A program made the translations under genes and the position numbers. A model generated the notes under the pieces. The model saw only the letters and a program-made list of their open reading frames with translations. It was not told where the DNA came from and did not search any database. A DNA stretch of 8,107 nt from Dehalococcoidales bacterium (GTDB taxonomy: Bacteria > Chloroflexota > Dehalococcoidia > Dehalococcoidales > JAUXAE01): assembly GCA_030620035.1 (NCBI GenBank), contig JAUXAE010000048.1, positions 1-8,107 of the forward strand. The letters run 5' to 3'. Positions 1 to 7,010 of this stretch are shown piece by piece (within the stretch, counting starts at the first letter, position 1; every line of letters begins with the position of its first letter).

Positions 1-590
1 CCATCACCGCCCTAGAAACAGACGGCCCCTGGCTTGATGCCGCCTATCCCTGGGATATATTAAGGCTAAACAGCGCCGTTCTGCGCCAGACCCAGCCCAC
101 TCTGGGAGGCACTATTGAGGCCGGTGTCCAGGTGAGTGGCCCGGTCTCGGTGGGCAAGAACACGGTGATACGGTCAAACTCCTATATCATGGGTCCGGTG
201 GTTATTGGTGACGGCTGTGACATAGGGCCCAATGCCTGCATTCTGCCGGCCACCAGCCTGGGTAACAATGTGGCCATTTCCCCTTTTAGTGAGGTAAAGA
301 ACAGTGTTATCGGCAGTGATGTCGCTATCGGCCCCGGCTCTATTGTCCAGGACTCGGTTATTGATAAGGGCTGCCTGATAAGGGGACAATTCAGCGCCTT
401 AAGTGATAGCACTGAGGTCAAGATTAATGAGGAGTACTATCCGGTGACAGTGGGTGCCATGCTGGGTGAGGGCTGTCACTTGGCCAGCGGTGTGGTCGCC
501 CAGGCCGGGGTTATTCTAGGAAACTACAGTCAGGTTAAAGCCCTCAAGCTGATTTCGGGCCGGCTGCCTGACCACAGTCTGGTGGTATAG
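1..590 (+). CDS. glmU: GlmU-like bifunctional nucleotidyltransferase/acetyltransferase, C-terminal part (5' truncated)
   Basis: The reading frame is open from base 3 to the TAG at 588-590, giving 195 residues. The true start lies left of the window; the GTG at 132 is an internal valine codon, since coding sequence continues upstream of it. The first residues include WLDAAYPWDIL, which resembles the linker after the nucleotidyltransferase domain in archaeal-type GlmU proteins. The rest is a left-handed beta-helix of hexapeptide repeats (for example VVIGDG, SVIGSD, VAIGPG) ending in GVILGNYSQV. In this family the N-terminal domain makes UDP-GlcNAc (or another nucleotide sugar) and the helix carries the acetyltransferase site on glucosamine-1-phosphate. 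Adjacency to glmS supports UDP-GlcNAc synthesis in the cytoplasm. The catalytic nucleotidyltransferase motifs are outside the window, so a plain glucose-1-phosphate thymidylyl- or uridylyltransferase with a beta-helix tail cannot be excluded. Confidence 0.8.
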   Translation, partial: ITALETDGPWLDAAYPWDILRLNSAVLRQTQPTLGGTIEAGVQVSGPVSVGKNTVIRSNSYIMGPVVIGDGCDIGPNACILPATSLGNNVAISPFSEVKNSVIGSDVAIGPGSIVQDSVIDKGCLIRGQFSALSDSTEVKINEEYYPVTVGAMLGEGCHLASGVVAQAGVILGNYSQVKALKLISGRLPDHSLVV

Positions 591-594
591 CAAA

Positions 595-2382
595 ATGTGT
601 GGCATCGTCGGTTATATCGGCAACAGACAGGCCCAAGATGTTCTCATTAACTGCTTAACCAGGCTTGAGTACCGTGGCTACGACTCCTGCGGCCTAGCCG
701 TCTCGGGCAGTAGTCTCGAGGTTTATAAAGATGCCGTCAGGGTGAATGAGCTGGCCGGAGCCGCGCCCCAACTTGAAGGTACGGCCGGTATCGGCCACAC
801 CAGGTGGGCCACCTGCGGCCCACCTTCTCAGCTAAATGCCCACCCACACCTTGATTGCCGCGGCCGTATCGCCGTAGTCCACAACGGCATAATATATAAT
901 TTTGATAGGTTAAAGCAGGAGCTTTTGGCCGAGGGGCATAATTTTGCCGCCGAGGTAGATACCGAGGTATTGCCCCACCTGATTGAGAAGTACTACAGGG
1001 GCAACCTGGAAGAGGCAGTGGCCGCTGCCCTGCATCGGGTGGAGGGTTCCTACGCCATTATTGTCCTTAAGGCGGATGAGCCCGAGCTGGTAGTCGCCAG
1101 AAAGGGTAGTCCACTGGTTATCGGCCTCGGTGACCGGGAGAATTTCATCGCTTCCGATGTCGTCGCCCTGCTCGACTATAGTGATAGGGTGATATATCTG
1201 GAGGAGGGCGATATCGGTGTTATCAATAAAATTGACATAAAGATTAAGAGAAACGGCGCCGATGTCTTAAGGAAAGAGCACAAGATTCTGTGGACGGTAG
1301 CTGAGGCACAGAAGGCTGGCTATGAGCACTTTATGCTGAAAGAAATTCATGAGCAACCAAAGGTGATACGAGATGCCCTCGGTGGCTATTCTCAGGCGGC
1401 TGAGCCGCTGGTTGAGCTGGCCGGGGCCGGCGGTACCGACATAGATTCCCTGCTGATACTGGCCTGTGGCACCTCTTATTATGCCGGCATGGTAGGTAAA
1501 TATATTATGGAGGAGCTGCTGGCAATCCCGGTGAGGGTTGAACTGGCCTCGGAATTTAGTTACCAGGGGCAGGTCCGAGCTGGGACAGCGGCCATCGTCA
1601 TTAGCCAGTCTGGCGAGACTGCTGATACCCTCGGGGCGACCCGGAGACTTAAGGAAAAGGGCTGCCCGGTGTCGGCCATTACCAATGTGATGGGCTCTAC
1701 CATCAGCCGCCTGGCCGACCGGACTGTTTATACCCGGGCCGGTCCTGAGATAAGCGTCGCTTCTACCAAGAGCTTTATTGCCCAACTGGTGGTCCTGTAC
1801 TGGCTGGCACTGTCCTATTCTAAAGTCGACATCAGAAGATTGGCCGACCTGGTTATGGCCATAAGGCAACTGCCCAGCAAGGTACAGCAGGTACTCGATA
1901 AAGAAGACGCCATTAGGCGATGCGGCCAGTTCCTGTCGGGCTATGAAAATGTATTCTTTATCGGTCGGGGCATAAACCATCCGGTGGCCTTGGAGGGGGC
2001 CCTTAAGCTCAAGGAGATTGCCTATATTCATGCTGAGGGCTATGCCGCCGGCGAGTTAAAGCACGGCCCCTTTGCCCTGCTGGGTAGTGATACGCCGGTC
2101 ATTGCCCTGGTGGTTAGGGACAATACCTATGAGGCCGTGCTAAACAATATCAGGGAGATAAGAGCCAGAGGCTCGCCGGTAATAGCCGTGGTTGGCCAGG
2201 GGGATGAGGCCACTATTGGCCAGCTGGCTGATTGGGTCATCACCGTGCCCCGGGTTGAGGCCCTGTTCTCGCCAATAGTTAATTCCGTGGTTCTCCAGCT
2301 ATTGGCCTATTATACCGCCCGGGAAAGGGGCTGCCCTATAGACTTCCCGCGAAACCTGGCCAAGAGTGTCACCGTAGAGTAG
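595..2382 (+). CDS. glmS: Glutamine--fructose-6-phosphate aminotransferase (isomerizing)
   Basis: Complete at 595 residues, near the usual 600-610. It converts fructose-6-phosphate and glutamine to glucosamine-6-phosphate, the entry step to UDP-GlcNAc. The start is fixed by MCGIVGYIG, because Cys2 becomes the N-terminal nucleophile once Met is removed. Glutaminase domain, residues 2 to about 220: RWAT at 70-73, NAHPH at 81-85, HNG at 96-98, D122. First SIS domain, about 280-410: CGTS at 291-294, SQSGET at 337-342, AGPEISVASTKSF at 382-394. Second SIS domain, about 445-580: GRG at 457-459, GELKHGP at 486-492 with E487 and H490. The tail NLAKSVTVE carries the conserved sugar-binding lysine, K590. 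Oddity: residue 74 is Cys where the family usually has His (RWATHG). The gene begins 4 bases after the upstream stop. Only a weak GGTGG (581-585) precedes it, inside the upstream gene, so translational coupling is likely. No glmS ribozyme could fit in the 4-base gap. Confidence 0.97.
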   Translation: MCGIVGYIGNRQAQDVLINCLTRLEYRGYDSCGLAVSGSSLEVYKDAVRVNELAGAAPQLEGTAGIGHTRWATCGPPSQLNAHPHLDCRGRIAVVHNGIIYNFDRLKQELLAEGHNFAAEVDTEVLPHLIEKYYRGNLEEAVAAALHRVEGSYAIIVLKADEPELVVARKGSPLVIGLGDRENFIASDVVALLDYSDRVIYLEEGDIGVINKIDIKIKRNGADVLRKEHKILWTVAEAQKAGYEHFMLKEIHEQPKVIRDALGGYSQAAEPLVELAGAGGTDIDSLLILACGTSYYAGMVGKYIMEELLAIPVRVELASEFSYQGQVRAGTAAIVISQSGETADTLGATRRLKEKGCPVSAITNVMGSTISRLADRTVYTRAGPEISVASTKSFIAQLVVLYWLALSYSKVDIRRLADLVMAIRQLPSKVQQVLDKEDAIRRCGQFLSGYENVFFIGRGINHPVALEGALKLKEIAYIHAEGYAAGELKHGPFALLGSDTPVIALVVRDNTYEAVLNNIREIRARGSPVIAVVGQGDEATIGQLADWVITVPRVEALFSPIVNSVVLQLLAYYTARERGCPIDFPRNLAKSVTVE

Positions 2383-2390
2383 CCGTTATC

Positions 2391-5300
2391 TCAGCCTACT
2401 CCGAGTATGGCATCAACCATGGCTGCTATCTGGTCGGTCTTAAAGTTAAGAACGACAATGCCTTTCTTGGGACAGGTGGCCTGGCAGACGCCGCAGCCGC
2501 GGCATTTGACCGGGTCTGACTCTACTGTCTTCTTGACGGTGCCCTCCTTCATGTACTCAATCAGGGTAATGGCGTCAAAGGGGCAGGGGTCAACACAGTA
2601 GGCACAGCCATCGCAGTTTTCATCAATTACCTGGGAAATGCAGGGCTCAAGCTCAACCCTGCCCTTGCTAATCATAGCCAGGGCCCGGGCGGCGGCAGCA
2701 CTGGCCTGGGCGACACTCTGTGGTATGTCCTTGGGTGCCTGGGCGCAGCCGACGACAAATATGCCATCATTCATGGTAGCCACCGGGTCCAGCTTGGGGT
2801 GTTTTTCCAGGAAGAAGCCATCGGCGCTGCGGCTAATGTTAAACAGGCGACCAACAGCCTCCGCATCCGAGCGCGGCTGGAGCGCCGTGCTTAAGATAAC
2901 CATGTCCACGGGCACCCTTATCGTATTGCCCAATAAGGTATCCTCGCAGACAACAATTAGCTTGTCCTTCTCATCATCGCTTATCGCCTGGTCGGTAACC
3001 CGGGCCACCTTGCCCCGGATAAAATTAATGCCTTCATCGGCCAGACGCTCATAGAATTCCTCATAGCCCTTGCCGACACAGCGAATATCAATGTACATCT
3101 GGTAGACCTCGGCGTTGGCCTTTTCCTTTATCAGGTGAGCATGCTTTAGGGAGTGCATGCAGCATATCTGGGAGCAGTACGGGTTGTAGTTCTTATCGCG
3201 GCTGCCGACGCAGTGGATGATGGCGACACTCTCCGGCTGGGAACCGTCCTTGAGCAGTATCTGGCCGCTGGTGGGGCCCGAAGCGTTGGCCATCCGTTCA
3301 AACTGGAGGCTGGTAATGACATTGTCCAGGCAGCCGTAGCCATAGTGACTAATAACCGAAGGGTCAAAGGTATCAAAACCAGTGGCCACAATAATACTGC
3401 CCACCTCAATATCAACGAATTCGTCTTTCTGCTCAAGATCTATGGCCTCGGCTTCACAGGCGGCAACGCACAGCTGGCAGTCCGAGCAGAGGCCACAGTT
3501 TAGGCAGCGGCTGGCCTCGGCAACGGCCATTTCTTCATCAAAGCCCAGCTCGACCTCGGTAGACAAATCGCGTTTTTCCGTCTCTAGGAGGGGTATAGCC
3601 ACCCTGGCCTTCTTCTCTACCCCCTCCTTGGGAACATCTTTTGCCTTTTCCATGGTGGTGGGCCGGCCCTCTTTCAGGTCATCTCCCCTGAGGTAGCGGT
3701 CAATGGAGATGGCCGCTTCCTTGCCGGCGGCAATGGCCTCAATGACAGTAGCCGGGCCGGAAACCATATCACCACCGGCAAAAGCACCCTTTATGTTTGT
3801 CTCAAGACTAACCGGGTCAACCGAGACAATCCCCCTATCGGTATAGTCAAGCTCGCTGGCCAGCATTGACCTATCTACCGCCTGCCCGATGGCGATGATT
3901 AGATTATCAACCCTCATTTCAAATGTGGAGCCCTCGATGGGTATCGGGCGGCGGCGGCCGCTGGCATCTGGTTCGCCCAGCTGCATTCTAAGGCACTTAA
4001 TTCCAGTTACCTGACCGTCTTTGGTTAACACCTCAACCGGTGTCGCCAGGATATGAAGCTTGATACCTTCCCTTTCTGCTTCCTCAACCTCGCTTGAAAT
4101 AGCCGGCATCTCAGTCCGGGAACGGCGATAGACAATGACGACCTCTTTGGCCCCCACACGTTTAGCCGTTCGGGCGGCGTCAATAGCGGCGTTGCCGCCA
4201 CCGATGACAGCCACTCTCTGACCAAGTTCAACCTTTTCTCCTGAGTTTACCTTTTTTAGGAAGTCAAGGGCATGTAACACCCCTTGCGTCTCCTCACCTG
4301 GGATGCCCATCTTCTGGCTTGTCCCGGCACCGATACCCAGGAATATGGCCTTATAGCCTTGGCTAAAGACATCCTTTAGCTCTTTGATTGGGCTCCCCGT
4401 CTTTATCTCTACGCCCAGTTTTTCTATGTAGCCAATTTCACTATCCAGTATTTCATTGGGCAGTCTGTATTCCGGGATGCCGTAGCGCAGCATACCACCG
4501 CTCTTTGGGGCTGCCTCAAAGACGGTAACCGGGTAACCTTCTCTTACCAGGTCATAGGCACAGGCCAGGCCAGCCGGCCCGGAGCCGATGATGGCTACCC
4601 TGTCTCCCCTCGTTTTTTCAATTGGGACCACCTCTTGGCCGGTCTCAGGCTCATAATCGGCCATAAAGCGCTTTAGGGCCCGGATGGCTATTGGCTCATC
4701 TAGCTGGCCCCGTTCACATTCTGTTTCACAGGGATGGGTGCAGACGCGGCCGCAGACACCGGCGAAGGGCATCGTCCTTCTTAGGTCCTCAAGGGCCTCC
4801 TTGAATTTGCCCTGTGAGATAAGGGCAACATAGCCCTGGGCGTTGACCCCGGCCGGGCAGGCAACTCGGCAGGGGGGATAGCCTCGCTTATCAATGGTAA
4901 AGACATTGGGCACTGCCTGGGGGAATGGCCGGTAGATAGCCTTTCTCTGGGCCATACCCAGGTCAAATTCGGACGGCACCTCAACCGGGCAGACCTTGGC
5001 GCACTCACCACAGCCGGTGCACGGTTCTACATCTATGTACCTGGCCTTCTTCCTGACCCTGACCTTGAAACTGCCGACATGACCCGAGACCTCCTCTACC
5101 TCGCTGTAGCTCATTAGGTCAATATAGGGATGGGAGCCGACCAGGCTCATCTTGGGCGTTGAGATACAGGCGGCACAGTCCAGGGTGGGGAAGGTCTTGT
5201 CCAGTTGGGCCATGTGCCCGCCAATGCTGGGCTCCCTCTCTACCAGGTAGACCTGGTGGTCGCCATCGGCAATCTCCAAGGCCGCCTGCATCCCGGCGAT

Positions 5301-5756
5301 GCCGCCGCCGACTACCAGGACATTGGGGTTGACCGGGATTTCCCTGGCCTCCAGGGGCTCCTGTAGGGCTACCCGCCTTACCGCCGCCTTGACCAGGTCC
5401 TTGGCCTTTGAGGTAGCCGCCTGCTTGTCTTCGGTTACCCAGGCACAGTGCTCCCTGATATTGGCCATCTCAAAGAGATAGGGGTTTAGCCCGGCACTAC
5501 TACAGGCCCGGCGGAAGGTCCGCTCATGCATCCGGGGAGAACAGGAGGCTACGACCACCCGGTTGAGGTTTAGTTCTTTAATATCCTCTTTGATGGTGTC
5601 CTGGCCCGGCTCAGAGCAGGAGTACTTGTAGTTTCGGGCTACGGCCACTGAGGGCAGTGTTTTGGCAAACTCGGTAACCTCATCGACATCGACCACCCCG
5701 GCGATGTTGGTTCCGCAGTGGCAGATATAGACGCCGATTCTAACCTCGTCTTGCAT
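2391..5756 (-). CDS. hdrA: HdrA-like FAD/iron-sulfur protein with an inserted GltD/NfnB-type NAD(P)H oxidoreductase module
   Basis: This 1121-residue cytoplasmic protein is far longer than a standard HdrA (about 650-670). Order of parts: HdrA N-terminal domain with conserved cysteines (CHCG at 12-15, C47, C72); FAD site GGGIAG at 150-155; TLDCAAC at 191-197; a ferredoxin motif with C246, C249, C252 and C256; the inserted GltD-type module, about 291-750; a second ferredoxin motif, C757-C767; the second half of the HdrA flavin domain with the atypical cluster ligands C849, C861, C865 and C866; and two C-terminal [4Fe-4S] motifs (C1048/1051/1054/1058 and C1085/1088/1091/1095). HdrA proteins are flavin hubs that split or merge electrons between heterodisulfide-type, ferredoxin and H2/formate/NADH partners. 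Here a NAD(P)H site is built in. It starts at ATG with an ideal AGGAGG upstream, 21 bases after the HdrBC-like gene, so the two form an operon. Family and architecture are clear. The substrate, and whether it bifurcates, are inference. Confidence 0.93.
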   Translation of the reverse strand: MQDEVRIGVYICHCGTNIAGVVDVDEVTEFAKTLPSVAVARNYKYSCSEPGQDTIKEDIKELNLNRVVVASCSPRMHERTFRRACSSAGLNPYLFEMANIREHCAWVTEDKQAATSKAKDLVKAAVRRVALQEPLEAREIPVNPNVLVVGGGIAGMQAALEIADGDHQVYLVEREPSIGGHMAQLDKTFPTLDCAACISTPKMSLVGSHPYIDLMSYSEVEEVSGHVGSFKVRVRKKARYIDVEPCTGCGECAKVCPVEVPSEFDLGMAQRKAIYRPFPQAVPNVFTIDKRGYPPCRVACPAGVNAQGYVALISQGKFKEALEDLRRTMPFAGVCGRVCTHPCETECERGQLDEPIAIRALKRFMADYEPETGQEVVPIEKTRGDRVAIIGSGPAGLACAYDLVREGYPVTVFEAAPKSGGMLRYGIPEYRLPNEILDSEIGYIEKLGVEIKTGSPIKELKDVFSQGYKAIFLGIGAGTSQKMGIPGEETQGVLHALDFLKKVNSGEKVELGQRVAVIGGGNAAIDAARTAKRVGAKEVVIVYRRSRTEMPAISSEVEEAEREGIKLHILATPVEVLTKDGQVTGIKCLRMQLGEPDASGRRRPIPIEGSTFEMRVDNLIIAIGQAVDRSMLASELDYTDRGIVSVDPVSLETNIKGAFAGGDMVSGPATVIEAIAAGKEAAISIDRYLRGDDLKEGRPTTMEKAKDVPKEGVEKKARVAIPLLETEKRDLSTEVELGFDEEMAVAEASRCLNCGLCSDCQLCVAACEAEAIDLEQKDEFVDIEVGSIIVATGFDTFDPSVISHYGYGCLDNVITSLQFERMANASGPTSGQILLKDGSQPESVAIIHCVGSRDKNYNPYCSQICCMHSLKHAHLIKEKANAEVYQMYIDIRCVGKGYEEFYERLADEGINFIRGKVARVTDQAISDDEKDKLIVVCEDTLLGNTIRVPVDMVILSTALQPRSDAEAVGRLFNISRSADGFFLEKHPKLDPVATMNDGIFVVGCAQAPKDIPQSVAQASAAAARALAMISKGRVELEPCISQVIDENCDGCAYCVDPCPFDAITLIEYMKEGTVKKTVESDPVKCRGCGVCQATCPKKGIVVLNFKTDQIAAMVDAILGVG
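3159..3212 (-). other. Atypical [4Fe-4S] ligand motif of the HdrA flavin domain
   Basis: Residues 849-866 read as HCVGSRD followed by YCSQICC, giving C849, C861, C865 and C866. A widely spaced cysteine followed by CxxxCC is the hallmark of the extra cluster that sits next to the flavin in HdrA of methanogens. Its presence shows that the HdrA part is intact despite the insertion and supports a true HdrA fold rather than a generic GltD-ferredoxin fusion. Confidence 0.75.
3507..4886 (-). other. Inserted GltD/NfnB-like domain within the HdrA-like protein (residues about 291-750)
   Basis: About 460 residues, the full size of a glutamate synthase small subunit (GltD) or NfnB-type module, interrupt HdrA after VFTIDK (285-290). 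Module order: an alpha-helical iron-sulfur domain with PPCRVACPAG (294-303) and GVCGRVC (333-339) plus C343 and C347; FAD site GSGPAG (391-396); GGMLRYGIPEYRLP (420-433), typical of this family; NAD(P)H site GGGNAAIDAAR (519-529) followed by VYRRSRTEMPA (542-552); and the C-terminal flavin motif GAFAGGD (657-663). HdrA-type sequence resumes at the ferredoxin motif after residue 750 (AIDLEQ, then the ATGFD of the flavin domain). The edges are judged by eye and may be off by 10-20 residues. In GltD and NfnB relatives this module takes electrons from, or gives them to, NADPH. Confidence 0.85.
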
Positions 5757-5763
5757 AGTTAAG

Positions 5764-5769
5764 CCTCCT
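5764..5769 (-). promoter_or_regulatory. Strong ribosome binding site of the HdrA-like gene
   Basis: On the minus strand, AGGAGG lies 7 bases before the ATG at 5756, inside the 21-base gap between the two hdr-like genes. It fixes the start codon and shows that the second gene of the operon has its own efficient translation initiation. Confidence 0.9.
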
Positions 5770-5777
5770 GTAATGCC

Positions 5778-6926
5778 TTAGAGAGCCTGCTGGACAAGCT
5801 CGGCAATGTCACGGATTTCAAGGCTCTCCTCCTTGCCCGAGGTCAGCAGGCTATCATCAAGATTGCTCATGCAGTAGGGGCAGGCCACGGCCATTATCTC
5901 GGCACCTACCTCAAGGGCCTGCTCTATCCTTGTGTCGGAGAAGCGCTCACCCTTCTTGGTCTCCATCCAGATGCGGCCGCCACCACCACCACAGCAGAGA
6001 CTGTTTTCCCGGCAGTAGGCCATTTCTACCAGTTCCAGACCGGGGATACTCTCTAGAACCTGACGAGGTGCCTGGTAGATATCGTTGTGACGCCCCAGAT
6101 AGCAGGGGTCATGGTAGGTAACCCGTTTGTTTATTTCCTGGGTAAACTTCAGTCTCCCCTCCTTGATGAGCTCGGCCAGATACTGGCTGAAGTGCCAAAC
6201 TTCAAACTTGCCGCCAAGCTCCGGGTACTCATTCTTGAAGCTGTGGTAGCAGTGGGGGGAGGTAACCACAATCTTGGTAACCCTGTTCTTATTAAAGATG
6301 GCGATATTATTCTGGGCCAGCCTCTGAAATAGATTCTCATCCCCGACCTTACGCACGCTCTCACCACAGCAATTCTCGGTGCCATCCAATATACCAAAGT
6401 CTATCTCAGCCTGTTTCAGGATTTTTACCGTGGCCCGGGCTGCCCGCTGGATTTTGGCATCGTAGGCGGGAATACAGCAGGAGAAGTAGAGAACCTCGGT
6501 ACCCTCGGTGTAGGTCTTGACATCAAGGTCCTTGGCCCAGTCTACCCGCTTCTCGGCGGGCTCACCTAGAGGATTGCCCAGGCTGGAGATATTTTTGATG
6601 GTCATTCTGAGGGCATCAGGAGCCTGGGCCACACCCAGGCTGGTAATAGAGCGGCGCAGGGCCCGCATAATGTCTATTATCTCAACACCGCGGGGGCACC
6701 GCTGAACACAGGCATTACAGGTGACACAAAGCCACATATCCTCGGCCTCAAAATCGGAAAGCCCCAGTTGTGCCTGGTGAATCATGCGGCGAGGGGGAAA
6801 GTTTCTGACCATATGCCAGGGGCAGGCGGCGGTGCAGGTGCCGCATTGATAGCACAGCTTAAAGGCGTCGCCACCCTCCTCCTTTATAATATCGGCTACC
6901 TCTTTAAAGGGTGTCACTGATTCCAT
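5778..6926 (-). CDS. HdrC/HdrB-type (HdrD-like) iron-sulfur protein with two CCG domains
   Basis: 382 residues with no signal peptide or membrane segment, so cytoplasmic. The N-terminal part resembles HdrC: two cubane-cluster motifs, C25/C28/C31/C35 (CYQCGTCTAACP) and C67/C70/C73/C77 (CVTCNACVQRCP). The C-terminal part resembles HdrB: two CCG (cysteine-rich) domains. The first has C150-C151, ENCCGE (C186, C187) and PHCYHSF (C226). The second has DPCYLGRHN (C275), LCCGGGGGR (C311, C312) and CPYC (C349, C352). In HdrB/HdrD the CCG domains hold non-cubane [4Fe-4S] clusters that reduce a heterodisulfide. The first domain here lacks the last cysteine of its CxxC (position 229 is Ser), so it may be structural or bind a modified cluster. 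As first gene of an operon with the HdrA-like protein it is the probable catalytic partner. The natural substrate is unknown. Glycolate-oxidase or lactate-utilisation iron-sulfur subunits share this fold, but the neighbour favours an Hdr complex. Confidence 0.9.
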   Translation of the reverse strand: MESVTPFKEVADIIKEEGGDAFKLCYQCGTCTAACPWHMVRNFPPRRMIHQAQLGLSDFEAEDMWLCVTCNACVQRCPRGVEIIDIMRALRRSITSLGVAQAPDALRMTIKNISSLGNPLGEPAEKRVDWAKDLDVKTYTEGTEVLYFSCCIPAYDAKIQRAARATVKILKQAEIDFGILDGTENCCGESVRKVGDENLFQRLAQNNIAIFNKNRVTKIVVTSPHCYHSFKNEYPELGGKFEVWHFSQYLAELIKEGRLKFTQEINKRVTYHDPCYLGRHNDIYQAPRQVLESIPGLELVEMAYCRENSLCCGGGGGRIWMETKKGERFSDTRIEQALEVGAEIMAVACPYCMSNLDDSLLTSGKEESLEIRDIAELVQQAL

Positions 6927-6935
6927 TGGTTGTTA

Positions 6936-6940
6936 CCTCC
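6936..6940 (-). promoter_or_regulatory. Ribosome binding site of the HdrBC-like gene
   Basis: On the minus strand, GGAGG within a G-rich run (GAGGGGGAGGTAA) sits 9 bases before the ATG at 6926. Spacing and strength support that start over any later in-frame ATG. Confidence 0.85.
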
Positions 6941-6949
6941 CCCTCACTT

Positions 6950-6960
6950 AATACTGTATT
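6950..6960. promoter_or_regulatory. Perfect 5+1+5 palindrome in the leader of the hdr-like operon (possible operator)
   Basis: AATAC-T-GTATT is symmetrical around base 6955. It lies between the proposed -10 box (6981-6986) and the ribosome binding site (6936-6940), where a bound repressor could block transcription. It is short, so chance occurrence in AT-rich leader DNA is quite possible. Confidence 0.3.
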
Positions 6961-6980
6961 GGTAAAAGTTGGCCGTAAGT

Positions 6981-7009
6981 ATTATATCATAAGTTCTAGT
7001 CTTTGCAAA
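6981..7009 (-). promoter_or_regulatory. Probable sigma-70-type promoter of the hdr-like operon
   Basis: On the minus strand, a perfect -10 box TATAAT (6981-6986) is preceded after 17 bases by TTTGCA (7004-7009), matching TTGACA at 4 of 6 positions. Shifting one base gives TTGCAA with a 16-base spacer, also 4 of 6. Transcription would begin near 6974 and give a leader of about 50 bases before the ATG at 6926. The region is markedly AT-rich compared with the flanking genes. Confidence 0.6.
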
Positions 7010-7010
7010 T

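Noticed and set aside
132..590. GTG at 132 as the start of a short separate acetyltransferase gene
   Set aside because: The same frame stays open to the left edge and encodes conserved GlmU-type linker sequence upstream, so the GTG is an internal valine.
1267..2031. Long open frame of 254 codons on the minus strand inside glmS
   Set aside because: It lies wholly antisense to a complete, motif-rich glmS; the translation shows no recognisable domain and it is explained by codon bias in the real gene.
2377..2401. Six-base inverted repeat (GAGTAG / CTACTC) with a 13-base loop spanning the two convergent stop codons
   Set aside because: Considered as a bidirectional terminator, but the stem is short, the loop large and no T-run follows on either strand.
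2638..3054. Open frame of 138 codons on the plus strand opposite the HdrA-like gene
   Set aside because: It is antisense to the conserved C-terminal HdrA and ferredoxin region and has a composition typical of a shadow frame.
3507..4886. The inserted module as a misassembly or a separate gltD gene
   Set aside because: The frame runs uninterrupted through both junctions with no stop, internal ribosome binding site or repeat at the borders, and the flanking HdrA halves are each in register.
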